Shown here: piece by piece, positions 46,827 to 56,689 of the stretch
How positions within the stretch are numbered: the stretch's first letter is position 1
Layout: the number at the start of each line of letters is the position of its first letter
Assembly: GCA_021234155.1 (NCBI GenBank)
Contig: JAJEKV010000211.1
Span: forward strand, 866,001 to 930,000
Source of the DNA: Isoetes taiwanensis
Lineage: Eukaryota > Streptophyta > Lycopodiopsida > Isoetales > Isoetaceae
DNA length: 64,000 bases
Reading direction: 5' to 3'
The notes under the pieces: model-generated
The model's input: the letters and a program-made list of their open reading frames with translations, nothing else
Told to the model about the DNA's origin: nothing
Databases searched by the model: none
Made by a program: the position numbers and the translations under genes

Positions 46827-47243
46827 TTATATACAATTGTAAACTTTTTCCAATGAATACAACAAATTTTGTCTACTTCTATATTTCTACAATGTAATAC
46901 ATGTTACATACCTTTTTTAAGCGGTTTCTTGGCCATGCAACAAATGTTCCAACACTTTCTCCAACCGTATCCCCACCGGGGTGTCTGCGAGGTAAAGCTT
47001 CATCCATAGCGCAGCAGTTAATCACTGTAACTCGGACATACTTATCCCCGAGCGGAATTCCATGACAGTTTACAGTCGGATCGATGGAGTCGATCTTGCA
47101 TAATCCTACTTTCCTTTTCTGATTTGTAGTTAACATGAAACATTCATCTTCGACACTGCAGAAAATTGCTATTCAGACACCTACTATTGGAAATTAATGT
47201 TCAAGCTATTGGAATGAGATGAGTACCAGAATTCTGTAGCCAT
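46827..47243 (-). CDS. Three-exon gene with plant-transposon VAWP motif
   Basis: Minus strand: exon 1 47,243-47,227 (ATG...TTCTG|GTACTC), exon 2 47,155-46,912 (CTGCAG| ... |GTATGT), exon 3 from 46,886 (ATTGTAG|) to TAA at about 46,827. The phases agree and give about 107 codons. Exon 2 reads DPTVNCHGIPLGDKYVRVTV and GDTVGESVGTFVAWPRN. This resembles the C-terminal domain often annotated in plant En/Spm-associated proteins (DUF8039/Transposase_23-like: HGxPLG, RVxV, TVGExVGxxVAWP). As a short free-standing gene it may be a domesticated or accessory DNA-binding module. Splice sites seen; function inferred. Confidence 0.5.
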
Positions 47244-47598
47244 TCTTGAGAAGCTGATTTGAGTCTCTGAAGCTGATTTGAGAAGTCAAGGCGCTATGGA
47301 AACTCAAGCGGTCGGAAAATTCGAATTAGAAGAAAGATTAGGTTAACTACGTTTTAGGGATAAATTCCAGGGATACTTTTTGGGTAGATTGGTTTTTAAA
47401 AACTTAATGAAAGAAGTCGGCGGACGGGTCTTCGTCATTATTATTTGTATGTGTCAAGAATATTTCGAAACTGCATTTTGTGTTTTCTTGAAATTCAAAT
47501 TTCTCTATTTCTCGTACAGGTAGAAAAAGCTATTTCTTCGAGCAGCTCGAGCGCGTATCCGAGCGACCTTCCGACTCTGTTACTAGGCGACTCCAGAG

Positions 47599-50500
47599 AT
47601 GTCTTCTAAAGCGAATCGAGGTCGAGGCGGACGGGGCAGAGGAAGCGGTGGAAGAGGAATCTCTAAACCCGGCTCTTCTCAAGTTTCAGAGGACGTTGAT
47701 CAGAATACACAGAATACACAGAACCCTATTCAAGGTATTTAATTTGCCACAGAATACACACTGTGTGGAGAGTATTATGCTTGCATGAATTTGAGATATT
47801 TCCTTGCCTTCAGTTAATATGCTTTGCATGAGTTTGAGTTATTATGCTTTGCATGAATTTTAAGTATTACCATCAGTTAATGCTCTGATTGTCCGTTCTG
47901 TACATAATTTTGCTCTGTTTTATATATAGAATATAGCGGTGTTAGACAGTTGAAGATAGCAATGTTCAATGAGGTTAAATAGTGTGAAATATGGATTCAT
48001 GAAGGGTATGTAGCTTAAAATGTGGATGCAATAATTTAGTTTCAAATTCAATGATAGCATGGTCAATAATAGAGCTACCAACACGCCAAGCGTGATTTGT
48101 ACTAATTTAGGTTTAAATGCACGCTAAGCGTGATCTCTTGTTCTGAAAAGTACTCTAAAAATTGCTCATCTTCTTTTGCAGTGCTCAAGAGGAAGAAAAC
48201 CCCTAATAATTCGGGTTCTAATCCTGCCAAGAAAGCAAGGGCAGATGACCCAGATGCAGTACCATATGATCTCACCTTAGATGATGAAGGGCCGATTCTT
48301 ATAGCAACCCCGACCGCCCGCCTCAAGAGGAAATGGACGAAGGGTGCCGAGTGGTACGTTGACCTTGCCAAGACAAATGGCAAGCTCGACTTAACTCTAT
48401 TCTCGAGGAAAAAGGAAGCAGACAAGATGGCCAAACAAGGGATCCTAATCTCTTGTGAGGAAGAGGATGACACCAACCGCAAATTGCTCTTGGCGACATT
48501 ACGTAGCCGTAAGAAAGATCCGCTCGGACTTACTCCTTCATCAGAGCTACCGATACAAGGATACGCTCATGAAGACAGATGTGAACGGTGAGACATGTTT
48601 TAAGTATGGTTGGCCAACCAATGTAGCAGATTACGCCAATATCTATTTGCCAAGGGGTTACAAATTGCAAGTAGAGGCATGTTCACTAAACCGACACCAA
48701 GTCACTATTTGCAGCAAGCTAGGAATTAGCTGACTTGAAAGCTTCTAAGAGGGTCCTAGATCTAGGGAAGGATGTTCAACCTGCAGGTTGTCGAAGGCAT
48801 GGAGGCTTCGCTTTTTAGAATGAACAGACGAGTGGCACGCCTAGAGGCCATGAACGTCGAATAAATACTCGACCATTATCCATTGGGTCTTAAGGAAACT
48901 TTGCGATCCATGTGAAGTCCTCATCCGTTCACCAAGCTCCATTTATGTTAGCGTAAGATATGATCCAAAGACATGCCATGGAGATTGTTGAGCATGATTA
49001 GTAATCCAGTCAAATGCCTATGCCGGATGTGCTACCTTGGGATATGATCTCGAACAAGCCTCTTTGGTGGGACGAACTTCCGTGAGATATTGTTAAATGA
49101 AAATATTAAATTGTCGTCATCGACGGCAAAGATTCTGTTGAGGCCTGACGAAGGCCCTCATCAGCGGCCCGAGAACAAACAGCCAAAATGCGTTCTACAA
49201 TCACTATGCATTATAGGAGGTGTCGATCTTGGATGCCAATACTTCACCGCAGATTTTATCGAGATTAGTGCAACTTTGAATGATGGGGAAGACATTTCTA
49301 TACAAAAGGTAACTAATCGCATTAGGATGTTAGCATTTTAATATTCACGTCTACCGTGCTTTCAATTCAATTGAATTCACGCCACGCCTGGTTTCATAAA
49401 TTGAATTCCGATGGCGTGTTTTCAAATCAAACCAATTCACGCCAGCGTGTTTTCGATTGATTTGAAAAACACCGGCGTGAATACAATTTATGAAACCAGT
49501 TGATTTTGAAACACGCCTGGCGTGAATTCGATTGATTTGTAGGAGCTGAGTTACAAAGGCTATCGGGGGATGTGGCATTATCTGAAATTGGATTGCTGGA
49601 CAAATACAAGGTCAGTAATGATGACATCAAGAAGTTTGTATTCTGGTCAAAGGACTTCCTAAAGAATTGGAAGGCTAAAAATACAAAAACATAAGGAGAC
49701 TCTACCCCTAAGGTACCGGGCCGAAGTTGAGAAGAAAAGTGGCCCTTGTGAAGAAGATTATGGAGAAGACGACGTTGTCCAAGATTCGGGCCCATTGGGT
49801 ACAAAGGTCTCTTGCCAGAATCAACTTCTGGCCTTAAAAATATATCACTCTTTGTGTTGGACAGCAGGGGTGGGAGAGGAGATATGGGCATGAACCAGAA
49901 GGACTACAGCAGCTTCTTTACCAGCTGTATAGGATTGACAACTGAGAGGTCCTTCACTATTGTCATCGTTTGTCCTTCAGGTGAGTCACATCTGCATGCA
50001 CTATCCGCTGCTCATGATCCGGCTTTAACAGCACGGAAGATGGCACATGTGATCTTCATTATGATAGCCATGCTATCAGACGACGAATATGATATTGCTA
50101 AGGCCAAGGGTGACAATAGCAGTGCATGGGAATGTTTTCTTCTAGATGATCCAGACTTAAGAACTATATTCTTTCATACGGATCAGGATCAGTCAGAAAC
50201 GAGGATGAGTCGGAAGAGGATGAGGATGGGACCCCCCCTAAGTGGGGGAAATCAACACGAGCTACAAACTAAGGAGAAGGGCCCCTTAAATAAAAAATGG
50301 ATTTCCCGCCTATGGTCAAGCTTACCTCGCCGAGGCATTTGCTCCAATTGATACAACCTGCTTGGAGCTTCATGTTGGAGGTTATATTGCCCGAGAGGCT
50401 CTTATGGGTGCAAGAAGATGTCACTGCTTTGTGAGTGATGAGCAGGCCAAAGACTTTCTTGAACCATTCCTCATGCATGTGCTTGCCAAGTCTCCTAAAG

Positions 50501-50739
50501 GCCCTTATGGCAACCTGAAATCATCAGCAATCAAAAGTCTCGTAGACTTGTCCAATTCGAAAGTGGACGTTGCTTCTGGTGAGGGAACTAGTAATCTGCA
50601 GCCTGATAAGGAAAGCAGTAATGAACAAATAGCTGCTAAACTGGCTGCTCAAAGTACTGTGATGGCGGCGAACTTAGGGAATATTTTTGCCCACATTGCG
50701 GGTGATGCAAGCAACAATAGCAAGTTAACAATGAACTAA
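47599..50739 (+). pseudogene. Spliced gene: RGG-type N-terminus, methyltransferase-like C-terminus
   Basis: Exon 1 (47,599-47,734) encodes MSSKANRGRGGRGRGSGG and ends |GTATTT. Exon 2 starts at 48,182 after TTTTGCAG in the right phase, continuing LKRKKTPNNSG and a nuclear-signal-like AKKARADDPDAVPYDL. Frame-broken coding continues to a donor at 49,308; a third exon starts near 49,543. There KNISLFVLDSRGGRGDMG, QKDYSSFF and FTIVIVCPSGESH resemble motif IV and following strands of beta-class N6-type methyltransferases (DPPW normally). Later AYLAEAFAPIDTTCLEL, then HVGGYIAREALMGARR and FVSDEQAKDFLEPFL resemble the SAM-binding motif I region, C-terminal as in permuted enzymes. The catalytic DPPW is not seen. 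Stop at 50,739. Confidence 0.4.
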
Positions 50740-50939
50740 TTGACAGGGAAACCAAAATGAAGGCAACGAAGCATGCTCTAGTGATTCACGTGTTTGCCAA
50801 ATCAATAGTAAAATAATGTCAGGTTGTGAAGGACGCAGCGGAACTAATAGAAAATAACAATTCTAACAAATAAGAAGACGAAGATTAAGGGTGGCTTAAG
50901 GGAGAATGACGGCGACGGCAAAATAAACCTAAGATGATA

Positions 50940-51148
50940 GGTATGGCCTTGCCACTTAAACGCGCCACAGCGTGATTTAATTTGTATTACCTTTGAATTA
51001 AATCGCCAAGCGTGCTTTTGATTATTTTTCGTTGTCAAACTAAATCACGCCGAGCGATTTGGTTGTGACTATTTCAAATCACGCCATGGCGTTTGTATTG
51101 TTTGTGTTATCGTATCTTGGTCAATCGGATACATGTTTGATGTTTCAG
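50940..51148 (+). other. Inferred intron with palindromes
   Basis: Bounded by GATGATAG|GTATGG and TGATGTTTCAG|CC. It holds four CACGC..GCGTG-type palindromes, including CACGCCATGGCGT (51,080-51,092). The first donor is inferred and less secure than the acceptor. Confidence 0.4.
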
Positions 51149-51728
51149 CCTTCCATTGCGTTTCTAAGAAGGTTGTGGTGTTCGACCTAAACGGAGTCCT
51201 TTGCAAGACTTTTCCGAAAAATAAAGTGGCTAGAGAACGGTTTCATCGGACACCGAAGAGAATCAAACACCAAGTGGATCTATCCACGCGACTTGAAGGA
51301 GATGCTAGATGAGGCATTCAAAGGTTATTTCGAGTTGGTATTTGGTCATCCATGGAACTAAGGAACATCAAGGATACTTTGGAGGCACCGGGGAAATGCG
51401 TGAGACATTGGTTGACCTTTTGGGATCAGAACAAATGTGTGAAGTTCACTAATCCCAAGGATCCAAAGGCAAAGCCTATCTTCATCAAACACTTGAGTAA
51501 CATGATGGACTTAACTTGGTATCGAGAATAAGGATGATATAATCATAGTGGATGATGATGCTCTCAAATGCTTCTACAATCAAACACAGGGCCCTGAATC
51601 CACCATCTTACGATCCAAAAAAACTTTGCGATGATGATTTTCTGGTGAAGTTTGTGTCTATTATGCATAATTTGGCTATGGGGATGACGGTGGGTGAAGT
51701 GTTAGATTCGCACCCTTTAACTGGATAG
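51149..51728 (+). pseudogene. FCP1/NIF-type HAD phosphatase-like gene
   Basis: The exon begins after a good acceptor (TGTTTCAG). HCVSKKVVVFDLNGVLCKTF matches the first HAD motif, with Asn where the second catalytic Asp (DxDxT/V) usually is; a plant FCP1-like subfamily also has xLNGxL here, so the change may be natural. Then FRVGIWSSMELRNIKDTLE matches the FCP1 motif around IWTSA. KDDIIIVDDDALKCF matches the DD motif, and FVSIMHNLAMGMTVGEVLDS the end of the domain. Three frame changes and early stops interrupt it. Length is near that of a single FCP1 domain. The family dephosphorylates proteins such as the polymerase II tail; activity here is doubtful. Confidence 0.6.
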
Positions 51729-52380
51729 AACGGCTGACATGGAACCACACCTTGTTAAACACGTGGAAAAACATGGATTGCTCCCTTAATGTTTTATTGG
51801 AATATATGATATTTTTGTATGATATGGAAATGCTTCGCAAATAATGCAATCTGTTATTATCAAACCTAATATTATCATCTATCGAGCAAGCAATTTTGGT
51901 CTCATCTATGTTAGCAACTTGCTCTTCATTTTTGCATATTTCAATTCGCATATGAAAAGTCACACGTGAATCGCAACCTTATGTTATTTTTGAAGTCCAA
52001 AAAAAAAGATTAAAAAAAACAAAAACCCCCTAGAAGACAATAGCAGGTTGGCGTGATTTTGGAGTTGGCATAATCCCAATTTAATTGGATGATGGTTTCT
52101 AGCTTTGCCCATCAATTTTCAAAGTAGAAGGAAGAAGCTCTAAATTTTTTAATATATTTAGATTTATGTCTGGCTCTTTTCTTCTCTCTGATCATGTGCA
52201 TGTACCAACTCGTACCCATCAATGCTGGGCACCATTACTATTACTATAGTATTATAAAGTTTTACCGTAAGTGTTGGACCACGCCCTAATTTAGATGGCT
52301 CATATTATCAGAATGCATCCGAAGGCCAAGATTTATCACATGGCTTCCCACGACTGTGATTGATTATCGTTTTAATCTTG
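51729..52380. other. Intergenic, no gene recognised
   Basis: AT-rich. CTTTGCCCATCAATTTTCAA (about 52,097) and following words match 40,383 onward; CCCAATTTAATTGGATGATG at 52,072 matches the reverse complement of 40,450-40,473. No coding frame is evident. Confidence 0.45.
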
Positions 52381-53078
52381 TAAGAGGAAAAGGAAACAGA
52401 AAAGGAAAAGGAAAGGGAAAAGGGAGGACCAAAGGGAAAAATGAAGGATAAAAATGCACGAGGAAAAGAGGAAGAGGGAAAGGAGAAAATGGAAGGGAAA
52501 AAAGGGGAAGGGGAAAAGGATGAGGAAAAGAAAAAATAGCATGGGAAAAGGGCAAAAATAAGGTAAAAGAAAAGGGGAAGGGAGGAAAAGGAAGGGAAAA
52601 ATGGCAATGGAAAAAGGGAAGAGGGAAAGGGTGAGGAAAGGGGGAAAGGGGGAAGAGAAAAATGGTGGAGAGATAGAAAGAAGGCATGGTAAAATAAAAA
52701 AGGAAAGGAAAAATAAAAAAGGAGGTGGAAAGGAAAAAGGGAAGGGAAAAAGGGCACGAGGAAACGGGAGAGAAAAATGGAAAAGAGGACGAGGGGAAGG
52801 GCACAGGAAAAATTTGAAGAGGAAAAGGGTGAGGAAAAGAAAAAAGGGAGGGAAAAAGAGCATGGGAAAGGGGAAAGGAAAAAGAAAAAAGAAAAAGGGG
52901 GATATGGAAATGGAAAAAAGAAGAAGGGGAAGCGGGTAGGAAAGGAGGAAAAGAAGCACGTAAAAAAAGTGAGGAAAAAAGAATAGAAAAAGGTATGGGA
53001 AAATAAAAATAGAAATGGAAAAGGAAGGAGGAAAGGAAAGGGAAAAAGGACACATGGAAAAGGAGATGGGATGTCTTG
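52381..53078 (+). repeat. Polypurine tract, about 700 bp
   Basis: The plus strand is almost entirely A and G, made of diverged GGAAAAGGGAA-type words with only scattered T or C. The minus-strand frames of 229-283 codons are Phe/Ser/Pro/Leu-only artefacts. Such mirror-rich purine tracts can form triplex DNA. Confidence 0.95.
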
Positions 53079-53214
53079 ATACGTGCCTATCCGGATGCTG
53101 AATACCAAGGCGAGTTGCTCTGAGAATGGGCACTGGAGCATGAACCTTCATCCTTGAAAGGATCATAGTCTGGAGCCGGTCAGTGAGGTTCTGTCCTGCT
53201 GCTTCGAGAAGGCC

Positions 53215-54192
53215 TTGGACCACTCAGGAGGAACAAGCGCTGCTGCTCTTGTTGCTCCGTGAGCTCCATTGCAATGTCTGCGCCTGCAATTTGGGGCTAT
53301 CTGTGATGCCTTGCTGAGGTATGAGGTAATGTGAAAGTTGTAGGAGGATATCCTTGAGTAGCATTTGCGTATCTAGGTTAGTCCATTGCAGGTGAGTGAT
53401 CCTGGACATCAGCTGCAGCATGCCTCGCTTGCAACACCTGAGATCTGAGAACCTAGTACTTGCTGGTGCACCACCTCCTGCCATTATATTTCATGCATGC
53501 ACTGGTTAGCTACTCATGAGCATCATCATGAAGTTCCTTCCCTCGTTGGGCTATTGCATTGCATAGCAGAGCTTTGCATTGCATGAGTAGAGCTTTGTTC
53601 TAATCTTTGAAGTCTGCCAACAACCTCTATGTCCATAAGATACGATATTGTCTCCAGATTGGCGACCATATCCTGGAGGGTCTGGATGTCTTAACGCTGC
53701 AGCCTATTTTCTTCGGTGGTTGCCTGGAAAATCCGTTGAACAATGGCAAAAACCTCTTCAGCTTCTGATAGAAGGTGGAATATAGCTGATTTCGTCTCCT
53801 GCTCGAAATGTTCCTTATCGCATGCCATGGTGTCAATGCTGGTTGACATGGTGTCCAGATGGACTTGTAGGTCAGCAAGGCTCAACTTGTCCTATTTCCC
53901 TTCAGACTGCATTAAGTGGAGGCTATCCTCAGGCAGTTGCATGTGAATCTCAATGCCAGAGACACGTGGCTTGTAGCCAGTTCCTTTTTGAGAAACATGG
54001 ATGTCGAGGACTGTATCTCTTCTTTCAGGTCTACAGTCCTAGCAGTACTATCCTTGACCATCACCTAGATTTGTTTCCAGCTCTTTGCACGTTCCTAATC
54101 GGGGTACACGAGCATTTTGCTGCTAAACTTGAGTACAACCTGTCGGCCCAAGTTTGTTGATTGGACCTTTGTGCGGGTCTTCTTTCTCATGG
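53215..54192 (-). pseudogene. Coiled-coil coding segment, tandem copy 1
   Basis: Minus-strand pieces read MSLADLQVHLDTMSTSIDTM, SAIFHLLSEAEEVFAIVQRI, FQATTEENRLQR and, further on, PASTRFSDLRCCKRGMLQLM with LQWTNLDTQMLLKDILLQL. Heptad-like Leu/Ile spacing suggests a coiled coil. It repeats at 54,193-55,170. The architecture recalls Gag-like or accessory proteins of plant LTR elements, such as the one at 59.3-62.1 kb, but no direct match is visible. Several stops. Confidence 0.45.
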
Positions 54193-55170
54193 TAGATTTG
54201 TCCACCTTCTTTATGCGCTGCCGCTCTTGTTCCTCCGTGAGCTCCATTGCAATGTCTGTGCCCGCAATTTGGGGTTGTCTGTGATTTTTTTTGCTGAGGT
54301 ATGAGGCAATGTGGAAGTTGTAGGAGCATATTCTTGAGTAGCATTTGCTTATCTAGGTTGGTCCATTGCAGGCGAATGATCTTGGGCATCAGTTGTAGTA
54401 GGCCTGGCTTGCAATACCTGGGATCTGAGAACCTAGTGCTTGCTGGTGCACCACCTGCCATTATATTTGATGCATGCACTGGTGCATTTGCTCATGAGCA
54501 TCATCATGAAGTTCCTTCCTTTGTTGGGCTATTGCATTGCATAGCAAAAGCTTTGCATTGCATGAGTAGAGCTTTGTTCTAATCTTTGAAAACTGGCGAC
54601 AACCTCTATGTCCTTAAGATATGATGTCGTCTCCAGACTAGCGACCCTATCCTGGAGGGTGGATGTATTAACGCTGCAGCCGATTTTCTTCGGTGGTTGC
54701 TTGAAAAAACTTTTGAACAATGGTGGGCGTCTCCTCAGCTTCTGATAGAAGATGGGATATAGCTACTTTCGTCTGCTGCTCGAAATGTTCCTTGTCGCAT
54801 GCCATGGTATCAATGCTGGTTGACAGGTATCCAGATGGGTTTGTAGGTCAGCAAGGATCAACTTATATTGTTTCCCTTCAAACTGCACTAAGCGGAGGCT
54901 ATCCTCAAGCAATTGCACGCGGATCTCAATGCCAGAGACGCGTTGCTTGTAGCCAATTCCTTTTTGAGCAACTTGGATGTTGAGGACTGTATCTCTTCTT
55001 TCTACACTCCTAGCAACACTATCCTTAACTATCACCTGGATTTGTTTCCAACTCTTTGCAGGTTCCTAATCGGGTGTACACGAGTAGTTTGTCGCTAAAC
55101 TCGAGTACCGGCCATATGCCTGTCTGGCCAAGTTTGTTGGTTGAACCTTTGTTCGGGTCTCCTTTCTCAT
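54193..55170 (-). pseudogene. Coiled-coil coding segment, tandem copy 2
   Basis: The second 978-bp unit is offset by about 980 bases from the first with roughly nine in ten bases equal. Best-preserved coding is 55,035-54,763 (RVSGIEIRVQLLEDSLRLVQ then KLILADLQTHLDT) and 54,479-54,123 (PASTRFSDPRYCKPGLLQLM). Frame changes differ from those of copy 1, so the two decayed or were misread independently. Confidence 0.45.
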
Positions 55171-55270
55171 AGTAGATCTATGCAGTGTGGCCATCAATAT
55201 ATTCCCCCAAGATAAGCCGGGCCGCCAGGTTGGCATCTGGCGGTGACTTTGATTAGGTGGCTAACATCAT

Positions 55271-55855
55271 GGAGTAATTTAAGGGCTAAACTTAGCCATT
55301 TGGCAAATTTTTAGCACATTTTCGAAAAAAATTGGCTAAAGTAAATGGAAAAAATTGAGAAAGAAATAACAATTTTAGCTTAACTTTTTTCGGGACTGCA
55401 CCAACCCTAGAACTCTTTAGCCAAACACTAGAAAATAAGAGAGCGAAATTTTGTATTGTTTAGCTAAACCATAGAAACTAAGAGAGTGAAAATTCATGCT
55501 AGTTTACCTAACATCATTCTAGTCTATAAGAACTATATGATTGGTAGTTTAGTTTCTAGCATTATAAATTAATTTGAGTCCTAGACTTTGCTAGTTGGCA
55601 TTATTTTAGAATGTTTTCACAAAGAAAATAATTAAAATAAGTGGAAACAATTGAAAGCAAGTATAGTAATGTGGCTTAATATTTTCCCTTGGCCACACCA
55701 TAGAAATTTTTGGGATGATGTTTGAGTTAGTTTAGCTAAACGCTAGAAAGTATAAGAGGAAAAATGTGTAGAGTTTAGCTAAACCATAGAAAGTTTGGGG
55801 ATTAAAATCGAGCAATTGGCTAATAAGAAATATGTGATTAGTAATTTATTCTTTG
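55271..55855. mobile_element. MITE-like element, copy 2
   Basis: Matches 5,873-6,473 over its whole length: AGTAATTTAAGGGCTAAACT, TCGGGACTGCACCAACCCT, TTTAGCTAAACCATAGAAA, and the TAATTTATTCTTTGG end. It lacks about 15 bases before the right end. Flanks show only a doubtful CATG duplication. Confidence 0.75.
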
Positions 55856-56175
55856 GCTGCCATGTCGAAACCCGCCAGCTTACTCTCGACCGATGGGGGC
55901 CACCGGAGTCGCCAACTATAGCGTGGGTCTAGAAGGATAGGGGAGGAAAGGGACCATAAGGGGGGCAAAGTGGGAAGGGTGACAAACTCTTGATCCCTAC
56001 AAGCGTAACTTGGATTCCTAACAAACAAAAAAAGAATGAAAGCAAAGTATAACGATGCCCCCGTGGGTTTGCAAAACCGGGGAGGGAGGGAGAGGAGGAG
56101 GGGCAAAGGGTGGAGGGTATTGAAGGGTTTAATACTGTGGGTTGGAGGTTCAATTATCGCTATCTCACAACAGGA
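55856..56175. other. GC-richer spacer, no gene recognised
   Basis: Frames on both strands of 70-180 codons overlap a G-rich stretch (GGGAGGGAGGGAGAGG) and then the G-box block. No domain is visible. Confidence 0.4.
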
Positions 56176-56179
56176 GAAA

Positions 56180-56675
56180 GGTTATTTAGCGACGTCTATA
56201 GCGATAACGGGTCACGCCTATGCGACGCGTCGACGACGTGACACGACGCGATACGCACGCCGCCGGGAGACACGCCGCAAGCACGCCGCTGGGCCGCATC
56301 GCGGCGTTGGCGCATATGACATAGACGCGGACACGTGGCGCCGTGATGACGATAATTGGACGTCGCAGCCACGTGTACTATTTTTTAAAATATACACGTG
56401 GAATATCAAAAAAATCCACGTGTGCTGTAAAAGCCACGTGTACACGTCGCATGCGACGTCTCGCAAACGTCGCAGCCACGTGTGCTATTTTTTAAAATAT
56501 ACACGTGGAATATCGAAAAAATCCACGTGTGCCGTAAAAGCCACGTGTATACGTCGCATGCGACGTTACGCAAAAAAATTATGAAAATCCACGTGTAATT
56601 AAAAAAGCCACGTGTAATAAAAAATCCACGTGGCAATAAAAAAAGCCACGTGGATACGTCGCATGCGACGTCCAG
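56180..56675. repeat. G-box and 16-bp palindrome block
   Basis: ACGTCGCATGCGACGT, a perfect 16-bp palindrome, occurs at 56,444-56,459, 56,551-56,566 and 56,656-56,671. CACGTG occurs more than a dozen times between 56,330 and 56,655, alternating between GCCACGTG and TCCACGTG with TTTTTTAAAATATACACGTG units. A unit of about 105 bp is doubled (56,366-56,470 and 56,471-56,577). The start is rich in CGACGCG/CACGCCGC words. Frames across it are artefacts of the repeat. Confidence 0.9.
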
Positions 56676-56689
56676 GGAAAAAAAAAATA

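Larger units (their letters stand above)
43900..51092. repeat. Array of CACGC..GCGTG palindromes
   Basis: At least 14 occurrences: 43,900; 45,096; 45,771 (AAACACGCTAAGCGTGTTT); 45,957; 46,002; 46,048; 46,101; 48,082; 48,120; 49,379-49,524 (four); 51,000-51,092 (three). Core is CACGC, a 0-4 nt centre, GCGTG. All lie in promoters, leaders or inferred introns, none inside the exons. See the finding. Confidence 0.75.

Noticed and set aside
43849-51728. A giant-virus or other viral insertion as the source of the gene cluster
   Set aside because: Spliced genes with plant-type TATA boxes and a plant-transposon domain fit a host or transposon origin. No viral hallmark gene (major capsid, packaging ATPase, DNA polymerase) is present.
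52308-53223. Minus-strand frames of 229, 277 and 283 codons, the longest of them in the window's right half
   Set aside because: They contain only Phe, Ser, Pro, Leu-type residues because the other strand is polypurine. Three frames are open at once, a sign of composition, not coding.
56036-56584. 182-codon plus-strand frame
   Set aside because: It runs through the G-box/palindrome block and its C-terminal half is a doubled repeat translation.
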